Source: DVED01 sp963838375 (GTDB taxonomy: Bacteria; Cyanobacteriota; Cyanobacteriia; Cyanobacteriales; Geitlerinemataceae). From it: a stretch of DNA of 64,000 nt. This document shows positions 55,420 through 64,000 of this stretch, in pieces (within the stretch, counting starts at the first letter, position 1; each line of letters opens with the position of its first letter). The stretch covers positions 186,001 through 250,000 of the forward strand of contig CAWIQY010000015.1 in assembly GCA_963838375.1 (NCBI GenBank), read 5' to 3'. The notes beneath the pieces are model-generated. The model did no database searches. It was not told where the DNA came from and saw only the letters and a list, made by a program, of their open reading frames with translations. Made by a program: the position numbers and the translations under genes.

Positions 55420-57389
55420 ATGGAGATCGGGTACGAAAACAAGTTAGGAGATTTTTATCGGCGGATCGGACGTCTGGCGATCGGTCTACTGCTGGGGATC
55501 GGCTGGGCAACGAGTTTTCTCTTTACCCCATCGGCTGATGCTGTTTCCATATCGACCGGCAATCGCGACGAAACTGCCCCGATCGTCGTCGATGGTCGGG
55601 TGTTGTTCCGAATTGGCAGCGTCGAGGACTTTTCTGCCCAAAAGCGCGCCCGCTACGTCGATGAAATGTTAGAACAGCAAATCCAAGGAGGGCAACCGAT
55701 CTCGGTGGAGATTGCCGAACAGGACGGATACAGCGTTTTACGGCTTGGGGATGCTCTTTTGCTGACGGTGACAGAGCAAGATGTTCCCGATCGGGCGGGA
55801 GTTTGGTTAGAATCACAACAACAAATCTGGATGCTCCAGCAGGCTAACGTGTGGAAGCAAGCCATTGATACCGCGCTGGAACGCTCGCGCCACGAGCGAT
55901 CGCCGGCTTATTTACGTCAGGCAGCGCTGCGGAGTTTGGGCATCCTTGCCGGGGCAGTTCTTCTGTACTGGGGATTGACATGGCTGCGCCGCCGACTGCA
56001 ACCTCGTTCCCAGCTCTCCCGTGCCAGTCAGCAGTTCAAGGGACCGCAGTTTTGGCGCTTGGCATTTACCGTGTTGCAACTCGGCGTTTGGATTGCAGCC
56101 GGTTCTACGATCGCGGGTTTGTTTCCCCTCACTCGGCGCTGGCGTTACTCGCTGTTGGGGAGTTTGAGCGTACCGATCGTGCCGTTAGGAGAGGTCAGTT
56201 GGTCGATCGTTGATGTGGTCTTATCGATCGGTTTAACCATTGGACTGTGGTTTGTCGTCAAGGGTTTGACGCACTTGCTCACCCAACGGATACTTCGCTT
56301 TGCGGGGCTGATCGGGGCGTGCAGAATACGGTGGGACTTCTGACTCAATACGGATTGCTTTGTTTGGGATTGCTGATTCTGTTTCAAAGTTGGGGTATCG
56401 ATATTGCCTCTTTAACAATTATTGTCAGTGCCTTTGGGTTGGGAATTGGCTTTGGATTGCAAAACGTTGCCAGTAACTTTATCAGCGGGTTGATTATTAC
56501 GTTCGATCGCCCGATTAAAGTGGGAGATTTTTTGCAAGTGGGTGAGTTGGTGGGAACCGTCGAACGGATCGGTTCTCGCAGTACGGAAATTGTCACCATA
56601 GACCAAGTTTCCATTATTGTACCGAACTCGCGATTTGTGGATGGAGAAGTGATTAACTGGAGCTATGGCAGTCCGGTTTCTCGCTTGCAGGTTCCGGTTG
56701 GTATTGCCTACGGTTCTCCCATCACTTTGGTTCGTAAAGCACTACTAGAAGCCGCTAAAAGTCACCGGGAAGTGCTTCGCTATCCGGCTCCACAAGTTTG
56801 GCTTCATGAATTTGGCGATCATGCCCTTCATTTCGAGCTATTTGTTTGGATTCGCGAACCGTCCCATCAGTTTAAAATTAAAAGTGACTTAAACTATTGC
56901 ATCGAAGCGAGTTTGCGACGATACAAAATCGAAATTCCTTTTCCACAACAAGATTTGCATGTCCGATCGCCCCGACTTGACGACCTCGCGACCACTTGGA
57001 TGAAAAATCATGCCGCCGATGAAGATCGTGAGACTTATTTAAAACGGTTGCAACTTCGAGAAATGGAAGAGCGATCGAAAAGCGATCGTCTCGATATCCA
57101 TGCGTTTGATTTGGGCGAGGAAGTCGATCTCGAAGCATTAGTTGCACAAATGAGAGGCGAAAATGGTCTAGATATTAGAGATCGTCGCTATGGATTGGCA
57201 GTTTATTCCAAAACGTTTCTCGGCTCGGAAGCTGTAGAATGGTTGGTTCGGACACAACATTCGGGTAAGAAAGCGGCAGTTCAACTCGGGCAATTACTTG
57301 TCGATCGAGGCATTATTCATCATATTTTTGACGAACACGAGTTTAAAAACGAATATCTATTTTATCGATTTTATATGGATGAATCTTAA
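55420..57389 (+). CDS. MscS-type mechanosensitive channel with DEP domain (frameshifted)
   Basis: About 656 residues when repaired. A signal-type helix (19-40) is followed by an exported domain (RVLFRIGSVEDFSAQ), several transmembrane helices (LGILAGAVLLYWGLTWLRRR; LGVWIAAGSTIAGLFPL), then the MscS pore and beta domain (IIVSAFGLGIGFGLQNVASN, ISGLIITFDRPIKVGDF). The last 80 residues are a DEP-like module (GLAVYSKTFLGSEAVEWLVR, LGQLLVDRGIIHHIFDEHEF). The frame breaks near 56305-56310: one G is missing from the G run, restoring RFAGADRGVQNTVGLL. The span is 3n+2, consistent with a single deletion. Confidence 0.85.
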
Positions 57390-57452
57390 GTGGTAATCGT
57401 TCACTTTTCTCCAATCCAAAGCCGATCGCCTCGATGCAATTTTTAGAAATAT

Positions 57453-57890
57453 CTATTGACGATCGAATAAAGCCTGACAATTTTGGACATCGAGCAGATC
57501 TGAGTTTTCCAGTTGGGAAATCTCTACATTAATAGGTTCAGGCTCGTCTATCGAAGCTTCCGTTGTCTGTCGTTCTCCTGTGTCTTCTAAAGGACGTAAA
57601 TCCCTCCACAGGGTACGATCGCGCAGAGTTTGGGTGGGATCGTCAGCCAGTCCTCCCCGCCGGGAGATGACGAAGGTAGCGTTGGGATTTGCCAGACATT
57701 CTTCAAAGGTACTGGAGATGGGTTTAATGGGATCGATCGTTAACTCCTCAAAACCTTCAAAAGGGTCGATGTGTAAAAAATTAAAATCTGGGCGAAGTTG
57801 CGCCGCACTAGGAAGAGTCGCGACCTGAAAAAAGGCACAACCGAGTACAAGACAACGAGTGCCCAGGAATACCATTCGTGTGAGAGTCAT
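57453..57890 (-). CDS. Small exported protein resembling TpsA C-terminal tail
   Basis: 145 residues with a signal peptide (1-30, cleavage after SAA). The centre reads ECLANPNATFVISRRGGLAD then DPTQTLRDRTLWRDLRPLE, strikingly like the end of the TpsA exoprotein upstream (SGCQWTGDNQFVATGRGGIP, NPNRPLSSSRTWSDVRDL). It looks like a free copy of that tail module with its own signal peptide. It is 115 bp downstream of the exoprotein, on the same strand. Function unknown. Confidence 0.6.
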   Translation of the reverse strand: MTLTRMVFLGTRCLVLGCAFFQVATLPSAAQLRPDFNFLHIDPFEGFEELTIDPIKPISSTFEECLANPNATFVISRRGGLADDPTQTLRDRTLWRDLRPLEDTGERQTTEASIDEPEPINVEISQLENSDLLDVQNCQALFDRQ

Positions 57891-57900
57891 TAGATTAGAT

Positions 57901-57931
57901 GAGTAGGGTGTGTTGAGGCACGAAACGCACC
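57901..57931 (-). repeat. Dispersed copy of the 40-bp repeat core
   Basis: The reverse strand reads GGTGCGTTTCGTGCCTCAAC then ACACCCTACTC, the core of the tandem repeat at 929-1043 with one change. A second GGTGCGTTTC half copy lies nearby at 57978-57987. It sits between the TpsA gene and the tail-like gene. Confidence 0.85.
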
Positions 57932-58004
57932 ATTCTTAAAATCAATAGGAGGTGTTAGGTCGAGTTTAGATCGCCAGAAACGCACCATTGCGCTCCGTCG
58001 AACT

Positions 58005-60476
58005 CTAAAGACGATCGTGGGAAAACACATCCTCGTCCTTTTCCAGGGGATTGCAGTCGGTGGAAGGCTGCCAAGAAGGTGAGTGTGTACTAGAACGAGC
58101 CACCAATTCGATCGTCCCATCCTCGTGACGCACCCAAGTATTGGCTTCCACCAGCGGTCTTGAAACTTCCGAGGGTTCAGGGGTCGTTGCCACCGTTTCT
58201 CCCTGAAATTCCGAGAGATCTCGCACATCCGACCAAGTGCGGCTGCTAGATAACGGTCGGTTGGGGTTGGCGGGAATCCCGCCACGTCCGGTAGCGACAA
58301 ACTGGTTGTCCCCCGTCCATTGGCATCCGGAAACCACTTGTTCTGCGGGATCGACCACTTCTTGCGAAAAGTTGACTAAACTCGAACTGGGGTCAACTTC
58401 TGGGTTGGTAATGGTGACGATACCATCGACCCCGAATTGGGAACTGGCAGTGATGCGACTGTTTGGGGAGGCGAATAATCCTTGGGTGGTAATTTGGATG
58501 TTACCGCCCATACCTTCGGTAGCATTGGCTGTGATGCGGCTGTTTTCGAGGAGAGTAATGGTATCAATATTGAGGGTAACGTTGCCGCCGTTGCCAGAGC
58601 TAAATGACTCGGTGTCGATTGCACTGTCATCTTGCAACCGCAAGTCTCGCACCCCAGCCAGAATATTACCTCCTTCACCGGAAGTCGTCGTAGCTGTAAT
58701 GAGGCTTCCTCCATCGAGGACGATCGAATGAGCCTCGAGATCGATGTTTCCTGCATTTCCCGTCCCTTCATTGCGAACGCTGATCTGTCCGCCTTCTGAA
58801 AGTTCGATCAAGGGCGAATAAATCTCGATCGTACCAGCCGTTCCCGTCGGGATGGGTGACAATCCAAATACCCGTTGAGCCGAAACCGATGGAACGAGAA
58901 CTGCCGATCTAATTTGAGTTATTGATGAAGACCCTGGAGAATTACCAACTTCTACAGATTCAGTTGCCCGCACAACAATGCTTCCAGAATTTCCAGCACC
59001 AATACTTGATGAAGATAAGATACCGCCATCTCGAATCTGTAACGTGCGCGTATTCAGGGTAGTTCGATCGGCGTTACCCAAGCCTGTCGTTAGGGAGCCA
59101 ATATTGCTAACGGTTCCTAAGAGTTCGATTTCATTAGCATTGACTATCACTTCACCTGTTGTCCCTCGACCGGAAGTGAAAGAGGCAACAGACCCTCTAT
59201 CCAACACAGATAAATTTCCCGTAGAGACTGATATGTTCCCAGCATCACCCGAAGAGGAGGTTTGAGTGGCAATCCGACTAGTTCCAAAATTGTCGGTGGG
59301 TAGCAGACCTCTGACTCGTACGATGTCAGCCCCCGCAACACTGAGATCCCCTCCTCTTCCCTCACCAAAGGTTCCGCTGATAATCTGCCCTCCACGATCG
59401 ATCGTTAACTGCGGAGCGATCGCAACGATTTTGCTCCCAGCGCCAAGATTCATCGCCTCACTGACTAATCCACTTGCGAGCTTGGGATCGTGAAGGGTTG
59501 AGTTGCTGTTGTCTAAATTCAACAACTCGGATGCCCTCACCTCAATACTCCCAGCCGGCTGCGTTCCCAAATTTTGAACCCATAACAACGAACTATCGTC
59601 AAAGCTGATTTCACCTCCAGACAATCGGATCGAACCCGCATTGACTCCTCCGGCATTAACCAAAGATCTTTGGGACAAGACAATCTTGCCCCAGTCGGAG
59701 GAATTTAGATAGTCTAGGGTTAATCCCCGAGCAGTTAAGTTGAGGGCAACAGTTGCATCTCGAACACTTCCTAACTCAATTTGCCCTCCTTCCGCCTTCA
59801 AAATACCACCTTGAAGATCGAGATCTCCTCCAACGAAAGCCAGAGTGTAACCCCCCTGGACTTCCAATCCTTGGACATTTTCCCTAGAAGTTACTGGAGT
59901 GACTCCGGGAATCGCAGTGGTTAATTGATGACCCGTTCCCATCACCCCAATCGCCCCCGGATTTTGCCCCATCTGCAAGCCAATGGGTACATTCACTGTC
60001 AATAACGGTGGTGCGTTGGCTTCGGTGGCGCTGAAAACGCTACCATCCTGAAATAACACGCTGTCGGCGGTACTGCCGAGAAACGACCCGCCGATGTCCA
60101 ATCGGGCATTGGGTCCGAAAACGATACCGTTGGGGTTGAGCAAAAACAGATTCGCCGTACCATTTGCCCGAATCAACCCGTCGATGTTGGAAATATTTCC
60201 CCCAGTGACGCGGGTGATAATATTTTCGATACTCAGGGTATTGTTGAAAAAGGCTTCGCTTCCCGTGGGGAGGGAGAAGTCAGAGAAGCTATGAAATAAA
60301 TGGCTTCCGGCTGTGGTTCCCCCGTCGATGGTAAAAATGTTACCGTTGGGAGCCACGATCGAGTTGACAGGCAAGCTGGAATCCGGGACAATCTGGGCGA
60401 TCGATGCTGTGGGAAACAGTCCCACGGCAACAGCCAACACAGAGTTCAGGGCGGCAACAGTTCGATCGAATTTCAT
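58005..60476 (-). CDS. Two-partner secretion exoprotein (filamentous hemagglutinin type, TpsA)
   Basis: 823 residues. A signal peptide (1-27) is followed by the hemagglutination-activity/TPS domain (28-170: SIVAPNGNIFTIDGG, the NPNGIVFGPNARLDIGGSFL motif) used for recognition by TpsB. A long beta-helix follows, built from repeats such as GNAGNIDLEAHSIVLDGGSL. The end is a conserved tail (FVATGRGGIPANPNRPL). The protein is secreted across the outer membrane and likely acts in adhesion or the cell surface. Its transporter is not adjacent; a TpsB-type gene lies 39 kb away at 16629. Confidence 0.88.
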   Translation of the reverse strand: MKFDRTVAALNSVLAVAVGLFPTASIAQIVPDSSLPVNSIVAPNGNIFTIDGGTTAGSHLFHSFSDFSLPTGSEAFFNNTLSIENIITRVTGGNISNIDGLIRANGTANLFLLNPNGIVFGPNARLDIGGSFLGSTADSVLFQDGSVFSATEANAPPLLTVNVPIGLQMGQNPGAIGVMGTGHQLTTAIPGVTPVTSRENVQGLEVQGGYTLAFVGGDLDLQGGILKAEGGQIELGSVRDATVALNLTARGLTLDYLNSSDWGKIVLSQRSLVNAGGVNAGSIRLSGGEISFDDSSLLWVQNLGTQPAGSIEVRASELLNLDNSNSTLHDPKLASGLVSEAMNLGAGSKIVAIAPQLTIDRGGQIISGTFGEGRGGDLSVAGADIVRVRGLLPTDNFGTSRIATQTSSSGDAGNISVSTGNLSVLDRGSVASFTSGRGTTGEVIVNANEIELLGTVSNIGSLTTGLGNADRTTLNTRTLQIRDGGILSSSSIGAGNSGSIVVRATESVEVGNSPGSSSITQIRSAVLVPSVSAQRVFGLSPIPTGTAGTIEIYSPLIELSEGGQISVRNEGTGNAGNIDLEAHSIVLDGGSLITATTTSGEGGNILAGVRDLRLQDDSAIDTESFSSGNGGNVTLNIDTITLLENSRITANATEGMGGNIQITTQGLFASPNSRITASSQFGVDGIVTITNPEVDPSSSLVNFSQEVVDPAEQVVSGCQWTGDNQFVATGRGGIPANPNRPLSSSRTWSDVRDLSEFQGETVATTPEPSEVSRPLVEANTWVRHEDGTIELVARSSTHSPSWQPSTDCNPLEKDEDVFSHDRL

Positions 60477-60622
60477 GAGTTAGCGGAGTTGGGAAAAGAT
60501 CTTGATGAAGTTTCTCTGCGATCGTACCGAATACACGATCGTACAGTCTCTAATTCGAGTGTATGCGCCCAAATCTGCCAATCGCAAGGGTATAAACATT
60601 GAGAGATCTCACCCCAGTGCGA

Positions 60623-63319
60623 CTAAGTGCGGTTAAGGGGCAGCGTCACCACACAAGTTGTCCCCACTCCAACTTCGCTGTGAATTTCTATTTTCCCTTG
60701 ATGTAGATCCACACATTTTTTAACGACGACCAAACCCAACCCCGTACCGGGAATATTGCGAACGTTCTTGCCGCGATGAAAGGGTTCAAATAATTGCTGT
60801 CGATCGCCTGAAGACATCCCAATTCCACGATCCTCGACGGAGAGAATGACAGTATCGGACTGAAATTCTAAGGAGAGGAAAACATTTTCGCTTTGAGGGG
60901 AATACTTGATAGCATTAGATAGTAAATTTGCCAGGATCGATCGTAATAACTTTTCATCTAAACACACGGGAATGGCTGTACCCTGGCAGGTAAACGTAAG
61001 AGTATGCCCAGTCCCGGCACTGAGCTGCATTTCCTCAACAAAAAGACGACTATACCGTTCCAAATTCAGCGGTTTGGGATTGAAAGCGAGGTTCCCCGTT
61101 TCGGCTCGATTGATAGTTAAAATATCGTCGAGCAATTGCACCATATTCCTTACAGAGTCTTGAATTCGGTGTAGATTCCGCAATCGTTTTTCGCTGTTTT
61201 CCCATTCATTGGGCGAATTTTCTAACACTTGAGCGGCGGCTAAGGCGGTACTCAGGGGCGTGCGAAACTCGTGGGATGCCATGGAAAAGAAGCGAGTTTT
61301 TAGGGCGCTGAGTTCTTTCTCGCGTTCCAGTGCCGATCGAATTTCGTCGAGGCGTTTGCGTTCGGTGATGTCGCGAGCATTCACCATGACGCGGAGGGTG
61401 GCGGTGTTGTCTACAAATGGCTGACCGATGGCTTCTAAAATGCGCCAAGATCCATCGCGATGGCGGTTGCGAAACTCCATCGGGCGGGGAGGATGCCGAT
61501 CGTGTCTGGGATTGGTTAGGCGTTCGCGTAGCGTCGTCTGCGGCAAATCCTGTGTAGCGATCCAGTCCTCCGGATGAATAAACTCCACAACATTTTTACC
61601 GAGCAAATCGGCAACGGCATACCCCAAGACTTTTTCCACAGAGGGACTGACATAGCCAATCGTGCCATCGGGATCGAGAATCATAATGATGTCTAAGGCA
61701 TTTTCGATCAGCGATCGAAACCGTTCTTCGCTGTGACGCAGTGCCTGTTCGACTTGTTTTCGTCCGGTGGTATCTCGCTGTACGCCGATCCAGTGGGTGT
61801 AGGAACCGGTTCGATCGGCAATGGGGACAATACTAAACTCATTCCAAAATTCCGTTCCATCTTGGCGATAGTTGATCGTCTCGACAGTACAGGGTTCCCA
61901 GCAAGAAAGTGCCACGCGAATTTTGTCCAATTCCTGGCGAGAGGTTTTGGGACCTTGCAAAATCCGAGGCGTTTTGCCCAAGACTTCCTGGGGTTGATAC
62001 CCAGTAATTCGGGTAAAGGCTTCATTGACATAGATAATGCGCGGACCCGATTCGTCCGTGGCTTGGGCTTCCGTAATCATCACGGCATCGTTGGTGTTCA
62101 CCACGACAGATTGCAGAAGGCGCAACTGTTCGGCTTGTTGCTTTTGTTCGGTAATATCGGCAATGACGGCGACAATGCCGCCGATTTGTTCGTCACTATC
62201 GGGTAAAGGTGCAGCGGAGACAATGATGTCAATGGGAGTGCCATCTTTTTTCTGTTGGCGCAGTTCTAACTGGGAATAAGTCGTTCCTTGCAAAATACGG
62301 GTTTGTAGAGGGGGATCGTTAGACTTTCGATCGTCTAGATCGATGGGATTAGGACGATCGATGACTTCGGCTTCTGTCCAGCCAAACATCTGTTCTGCCG
62401 CCGGATTCCAGATTTTTACCCTTCCTTGTCGATCGAGCATGATAATCGCCCGAGGAGACGCCATCACCAGCGCTTGGAGAGTATTATTGGTGTGGCGCAG
62501 AGCGACTTCAGTGCGTTGACGTTCGGCAATTTCTGCTCGCAAAGAGGCATTGGCGGTTGCCAGTTCTGCTGTGCGTTGTTGCACCCGATGTTCTAGTTGA
62601 GCATTGAGTTGTTGGAGTTGGTTGTAGAGTTCGGACTGTTGAATCGCGATCGCCACTTGTGTTGCCAGTTGCTTCATCAACTCGACTTCCCAAGATTCCC
62701 ACTGACGGGGACGACTGCACTGATGAGCGATTAATAATCCCCAGAGATAAATCCCGGATGAATTGTTTTCTTGGGTGTCTTCTCTTTCACTCTGACGATT
62801 GTCCTGAATAATGGGCACGACTAATTTCGATCGCACCCCAAACTGTTTTAAAAATTCAACCAAACACGGTGCGACATCATCTCGATCGAGATCGGTAACG
62901 GTACGAGTTCTTCCGAGCAAATAGGCTTGATGGGACTCGGTGGGAAAGACTTCTGGTGGAAATGTTTGTCCTAAAACCCGAGGATAAGGCGGTAACACGG
63001 TTTCGTAAATGGCGCTACCCGTACCATTGTCCCACAAACGATAGAGGAGAACGCGATCGGCTTGTAGAAACTGCTGAACGTCTTCAACCGTAGTGGATAA
63101 AACCGCATCTAAATTCAAAGATTCCCGAATATGTCCAGCAATCTGAGTCACCAACCGTTCTCGATCGGTTTGCTGTCGCAGCACTATTTCAGCTTGTTGC
63201 CGCCGGATGACTTCTCGTTGAAAACACCCATAAATTGCGACTAGGAATAAACTTCCTAAACCGATACCGATGAAGACTAAAAGGGTCGAACTCACTATAG
63301 GGATCGATTCTAGAAACAA
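60623..63319 (-). CDS. Membrane sensor histidine kinase with GAF and PAS domains
   Basis: 898 residues. One N-terminal transmembrane helix (STLLVFIGIGLGSLFLVAIY), a GAF domain (about 60-240: LQADRVLLYRLWDNGTGSAI), a coiled coil (240-275), then three PAS domains near 280-400 (IIMLDRQGRVKIWNPAAEQM), 400-525 (YVNEAFTRITGYQPQEVL) and 530-660 (DIIMILDPDGTIGYVSPSVE). The HisKA H-box SHEFRTPL and an HATPase_c with LLSNAIKYS, DRGIGM and GTGLGL make it an active-looking kinase. The GAF lacks an obvious bilin-binding Cys. The signal is unknown; no response regulator is adjacent. Confidence 0.9.
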   Translation of the reverse strand: MFLESIPIVSSTLLVFIGIGLGSLFLVAIYGCFQREVIRRQQAEIVLRQQTDRERLVTQIAGHIRESLNLDAVLSTTVEDVQQFLQADRVLLYRLWDNGTGSAIYETVLPPYPRVLGQTFPPEVFPTESHQAYLLGRTRTVTDLDRDDVAPCLVEFLKQFGVRSKLVVPIIQDNRQSEREDTQENNSSGIYLWGLLIAHQCSRPRQWESWEVELMKQLATQVAIAIQQSELYNQLQQLNAQLEHRVQQRTAELATANASLRAEIAERQRTEVALRHTNNTLQALVMASPRAIIMLDRQGRVKIWNPAAEQMFGWTEAEVIDRPNPIDLDDRKSNDPPLQTRILQGTTYSQLELRQQKKDGTPIDIIVSAAPLPDSDEQIGGIVAVIADITEQKQQAEQLRLLQSVVVNTNDAVMITEAQATDESGPRIIYVNEAFTRITGYQPQEVLGKTPRILQGPKTSRQELDKIRVALSCWEPCTVETINYRQDGTEFWNEFSIVPIADRTGSYTHWIGVQRDTTGRKQVEQALRHSEERFRSLIENALDIIMILDPDGTIGYVSPSVEKVLGYAVADLLGKNVVEFIHPEDWIATQDLPQTTLRERLTNPRHDRHPPRPMEFRNRHRDGSWRILEAIGQPFVDNTATLRVMVNARDITERKRLDEIRSALEREKELSALKTRFFSMASHEFRTPLSTALAAAQVLENSPNEWENSEKRLRNLHRIQDSVRNMVQLLDDILTINRAETGNLAFNPKPLNLERYSRLFVEEMQLSAGTGHTLTFTCQGTAIPVCLDEKLLRSILANLLSNAIKYSPQSENVFLSLEFQSDTVILSVEDRGIGMSSGDRQQLFEPFHRGKNVRNIPGTGLGLVVVKKCVDLHQGKIEIHSEVGVGTTCVVTLPLNRT

Positions 63320-63455
63320 AGTGGGTCACATTGTATTCATCGTATTCATCATAACGAGGACGGACACAGAGGGAATCAGCCATCTAGTTTTTTATCGTCA
63401 ACCTCCTTTCCTCAGTACGATCTGGAAATTTGTCCCGTTCGGCTTCGATCGCATT

Positions 63456-63779
63456 TCAAATGTTTGGATCGAATCTCGTCTGAAAACTCCCGTATTTAAT
63501 CCAATATTGCTTAAGATTATGGTGTGGAGTATGCAAACTGGCTTTGGCTTGATACAGAACGACTTGGCGACGATCGCCCATCCACATTTTGCCGATCGAA
63601 TCTACGGAAATGACGGTTCCGCCTAACGCTGAAATACAATCGGTGAATCGTTCAACTGCTGAATAATCTAGCGTTTCAAAGACAAAAAAGTTTCCCGAAC
63701 AAATGACATGGCGGCTGCGAATCCAACATTGCAGCTTTTTTTCCGCTGTGGGTGGCAGCATGACAACAGAGGCGTTCAT
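63456..63779 (-). CDS. Small cyanobacterial protein, possibly CpcD-related
   Basis: 107 residues, no signal peptide. The middle (VERFTDCISALGGTVISVDS) has the spacing of the CpcD linker core (RxxxxIxxxGGKIVSI). The C-terminal half (YQAKASLHTPHHNLKQYWIK) does not match that family. It lies downstream, on the same strand, of the CpcD-domain gene at the window edge, with a terminator between. I treat the CpcD relation as a suggestion only. Confidence 0.55.
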   Translation of the reverse strand: MNASVVMLPPTAEKKLQCWIRSRHVICSGNFFVFETLDYSAVERFTDCISALGGTVISVDSIGKMWMGDRRQVVLYQAKASLHTPHHNLKQYWIKYGSFQTRFDPNI

Positions 63780-63848
63780 GAAATATATCCATAAAGAAAC
63801 GATCGAACTCGAATTGAGTCAAAAAAAGGGATCGAAATACTCAAAATG

Positions 63849-63892
63849 CTTGAAAAAATATCGACTTACCCTACCGCCCGGTAGGGTAAGTC
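63849..63892 (-). terminator. Rho-independent terminator of the right-edge gene
   Basis: Perfect 14-bp stem GACTTACCCTACCG / CGGTAGGGTAAGTC with a 2-nt centre (63863-63892). Read on the minus strand it is followed by GATATTTTTTC, the T run expected after the stop codon at 63914. Confidence 0.85.
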
Positions 63893-63913
63893 ATGGGGAA
63901 AAGTTACGAGAAT

Positions 63914-64000
63914 TTAGACAACTTCGGTAATGCTGACAATTTTCCCAGAAGTGCGATGAATTCGCTGAATTTGGGGACTCATATTATCGCCAGAAACCAG
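63914..64000 (-). CDS. C-terminus of a CpcD-domain protein (phycobilisome linker type), 5' end outside window
   Basis: 28 codons plus the stop are visible: GDNMSPQIQRIHRTSGKIVS then ITEVV. The pattern (Met-Ser, QxIxRIxR, GKIVSIT) is the end of the CpcD-like domain found in phycobilisome rod and core linkers and at the N-terminus of ferredoxin-NADP reductase; as it sits at a C-terminus, a linker is likelier. It supports a phycobilisome-bearing cyanobacterium. A terminator hairpin follows the stop codon. Confidence 0.75.
   Translation of the reverse strand: MVSGDNMSPQIQRIHRTSGKIVSITEVV

Noticed and set aside
63703..63930. 75-codon plus-strand frame at the right end
   Set aside because: It runs through the terminator hairpin and is antisense to two better supported genes.

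Overview
The window comes from a cyanobacterium, most likely a filamentous one. CGATCG and GCGATCGC (HIP1-type) words are very dense. Many genes are cyanobacterial signatures: ferrochelatase with a C-terminal chlorophyll-binding helix, ycf46, an RRM-protein gene followed by rpsU, a PatA-type regulator, DUF4278, DUF4327, DUF3747 and DUF4336 proteins, a CSP41-like protein, a bestrophin, and the tail of a CpcD-domain phycobilisome-type protein at the right edge. There is no CRISPR array, no rRNA operon and no prophage. One tRNA (Val-GAC) is present.

Layout. Positions 1-5563 (minus strand) hold a cellulose-type exopolysaccharide secretion locus: a beta-barrel porin-like protein, a TPR scaffold and a GH8 endoglucanase that runs off the left edge. 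Positions 5.7-7.4 kb carry a lipoprotein and a DUF4114/PEP-CTERM protein. Positions 7.9-12.5 kb form an NAD salvage operon (pncB, nadD, an NrtR-like regulator, glutamine-dependent nadE) with a candidate operator over a consensus -10 box. A 101-bp TA-flanked MITE precedes rtcB. Then come small cyanobacterial proteins, hemH with a minisatellite starting in its stop codon, a TpsB transporter, a TnpB remnant, a beta-propeller/transglutaminase protein and crcB.

The most distinctive block is 22.1-33.7 kb (plus strand): a large unassigned protein, a GT2-GT4 double glycosyltransferase, a sulfotransferase, a TPR-sulfotransferase fusion, a GT4 glycosyltransferase and a third sulfotransferase. This reads as a dedicated pathway for a sulfated glycan or sulfated glycoconjugate. 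It is followed by two methyltransferases, queF, the tRNA, a cytochrome P450 remnant, a PatA-like regulator and a bestrophin.

Positions 40.3-46.7 kb are core genes: murD, then rpmH-rnpA-PH protein-yidC-jag-yceD-ycf46, with heptamer repeats on both sides of ycf46. The right part has an SH3 protein, a DUF3747/Spy-like protein, an XPB-like helicase, DUF4336, rbp-rpsU, cysK, a CSP41-like protein, an MscS-DEP channel, a TpsA exoprotein with a separate small 'tail' protein, and a large hybrid sensor kinase.

Six genes (TPR scaffold, nadE, GT2-GT4, TPR-sulfotransferase, ycf46, MscS-DEP) are broken by single-base indels, seven in total and several in homopolymers. Since nadE and ycf46 are among them, uncorrected sequencing errors are the likeliest cause. 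I annotate each as one gene and state where the frame changes. All functional calls come from motif recognition by eye.
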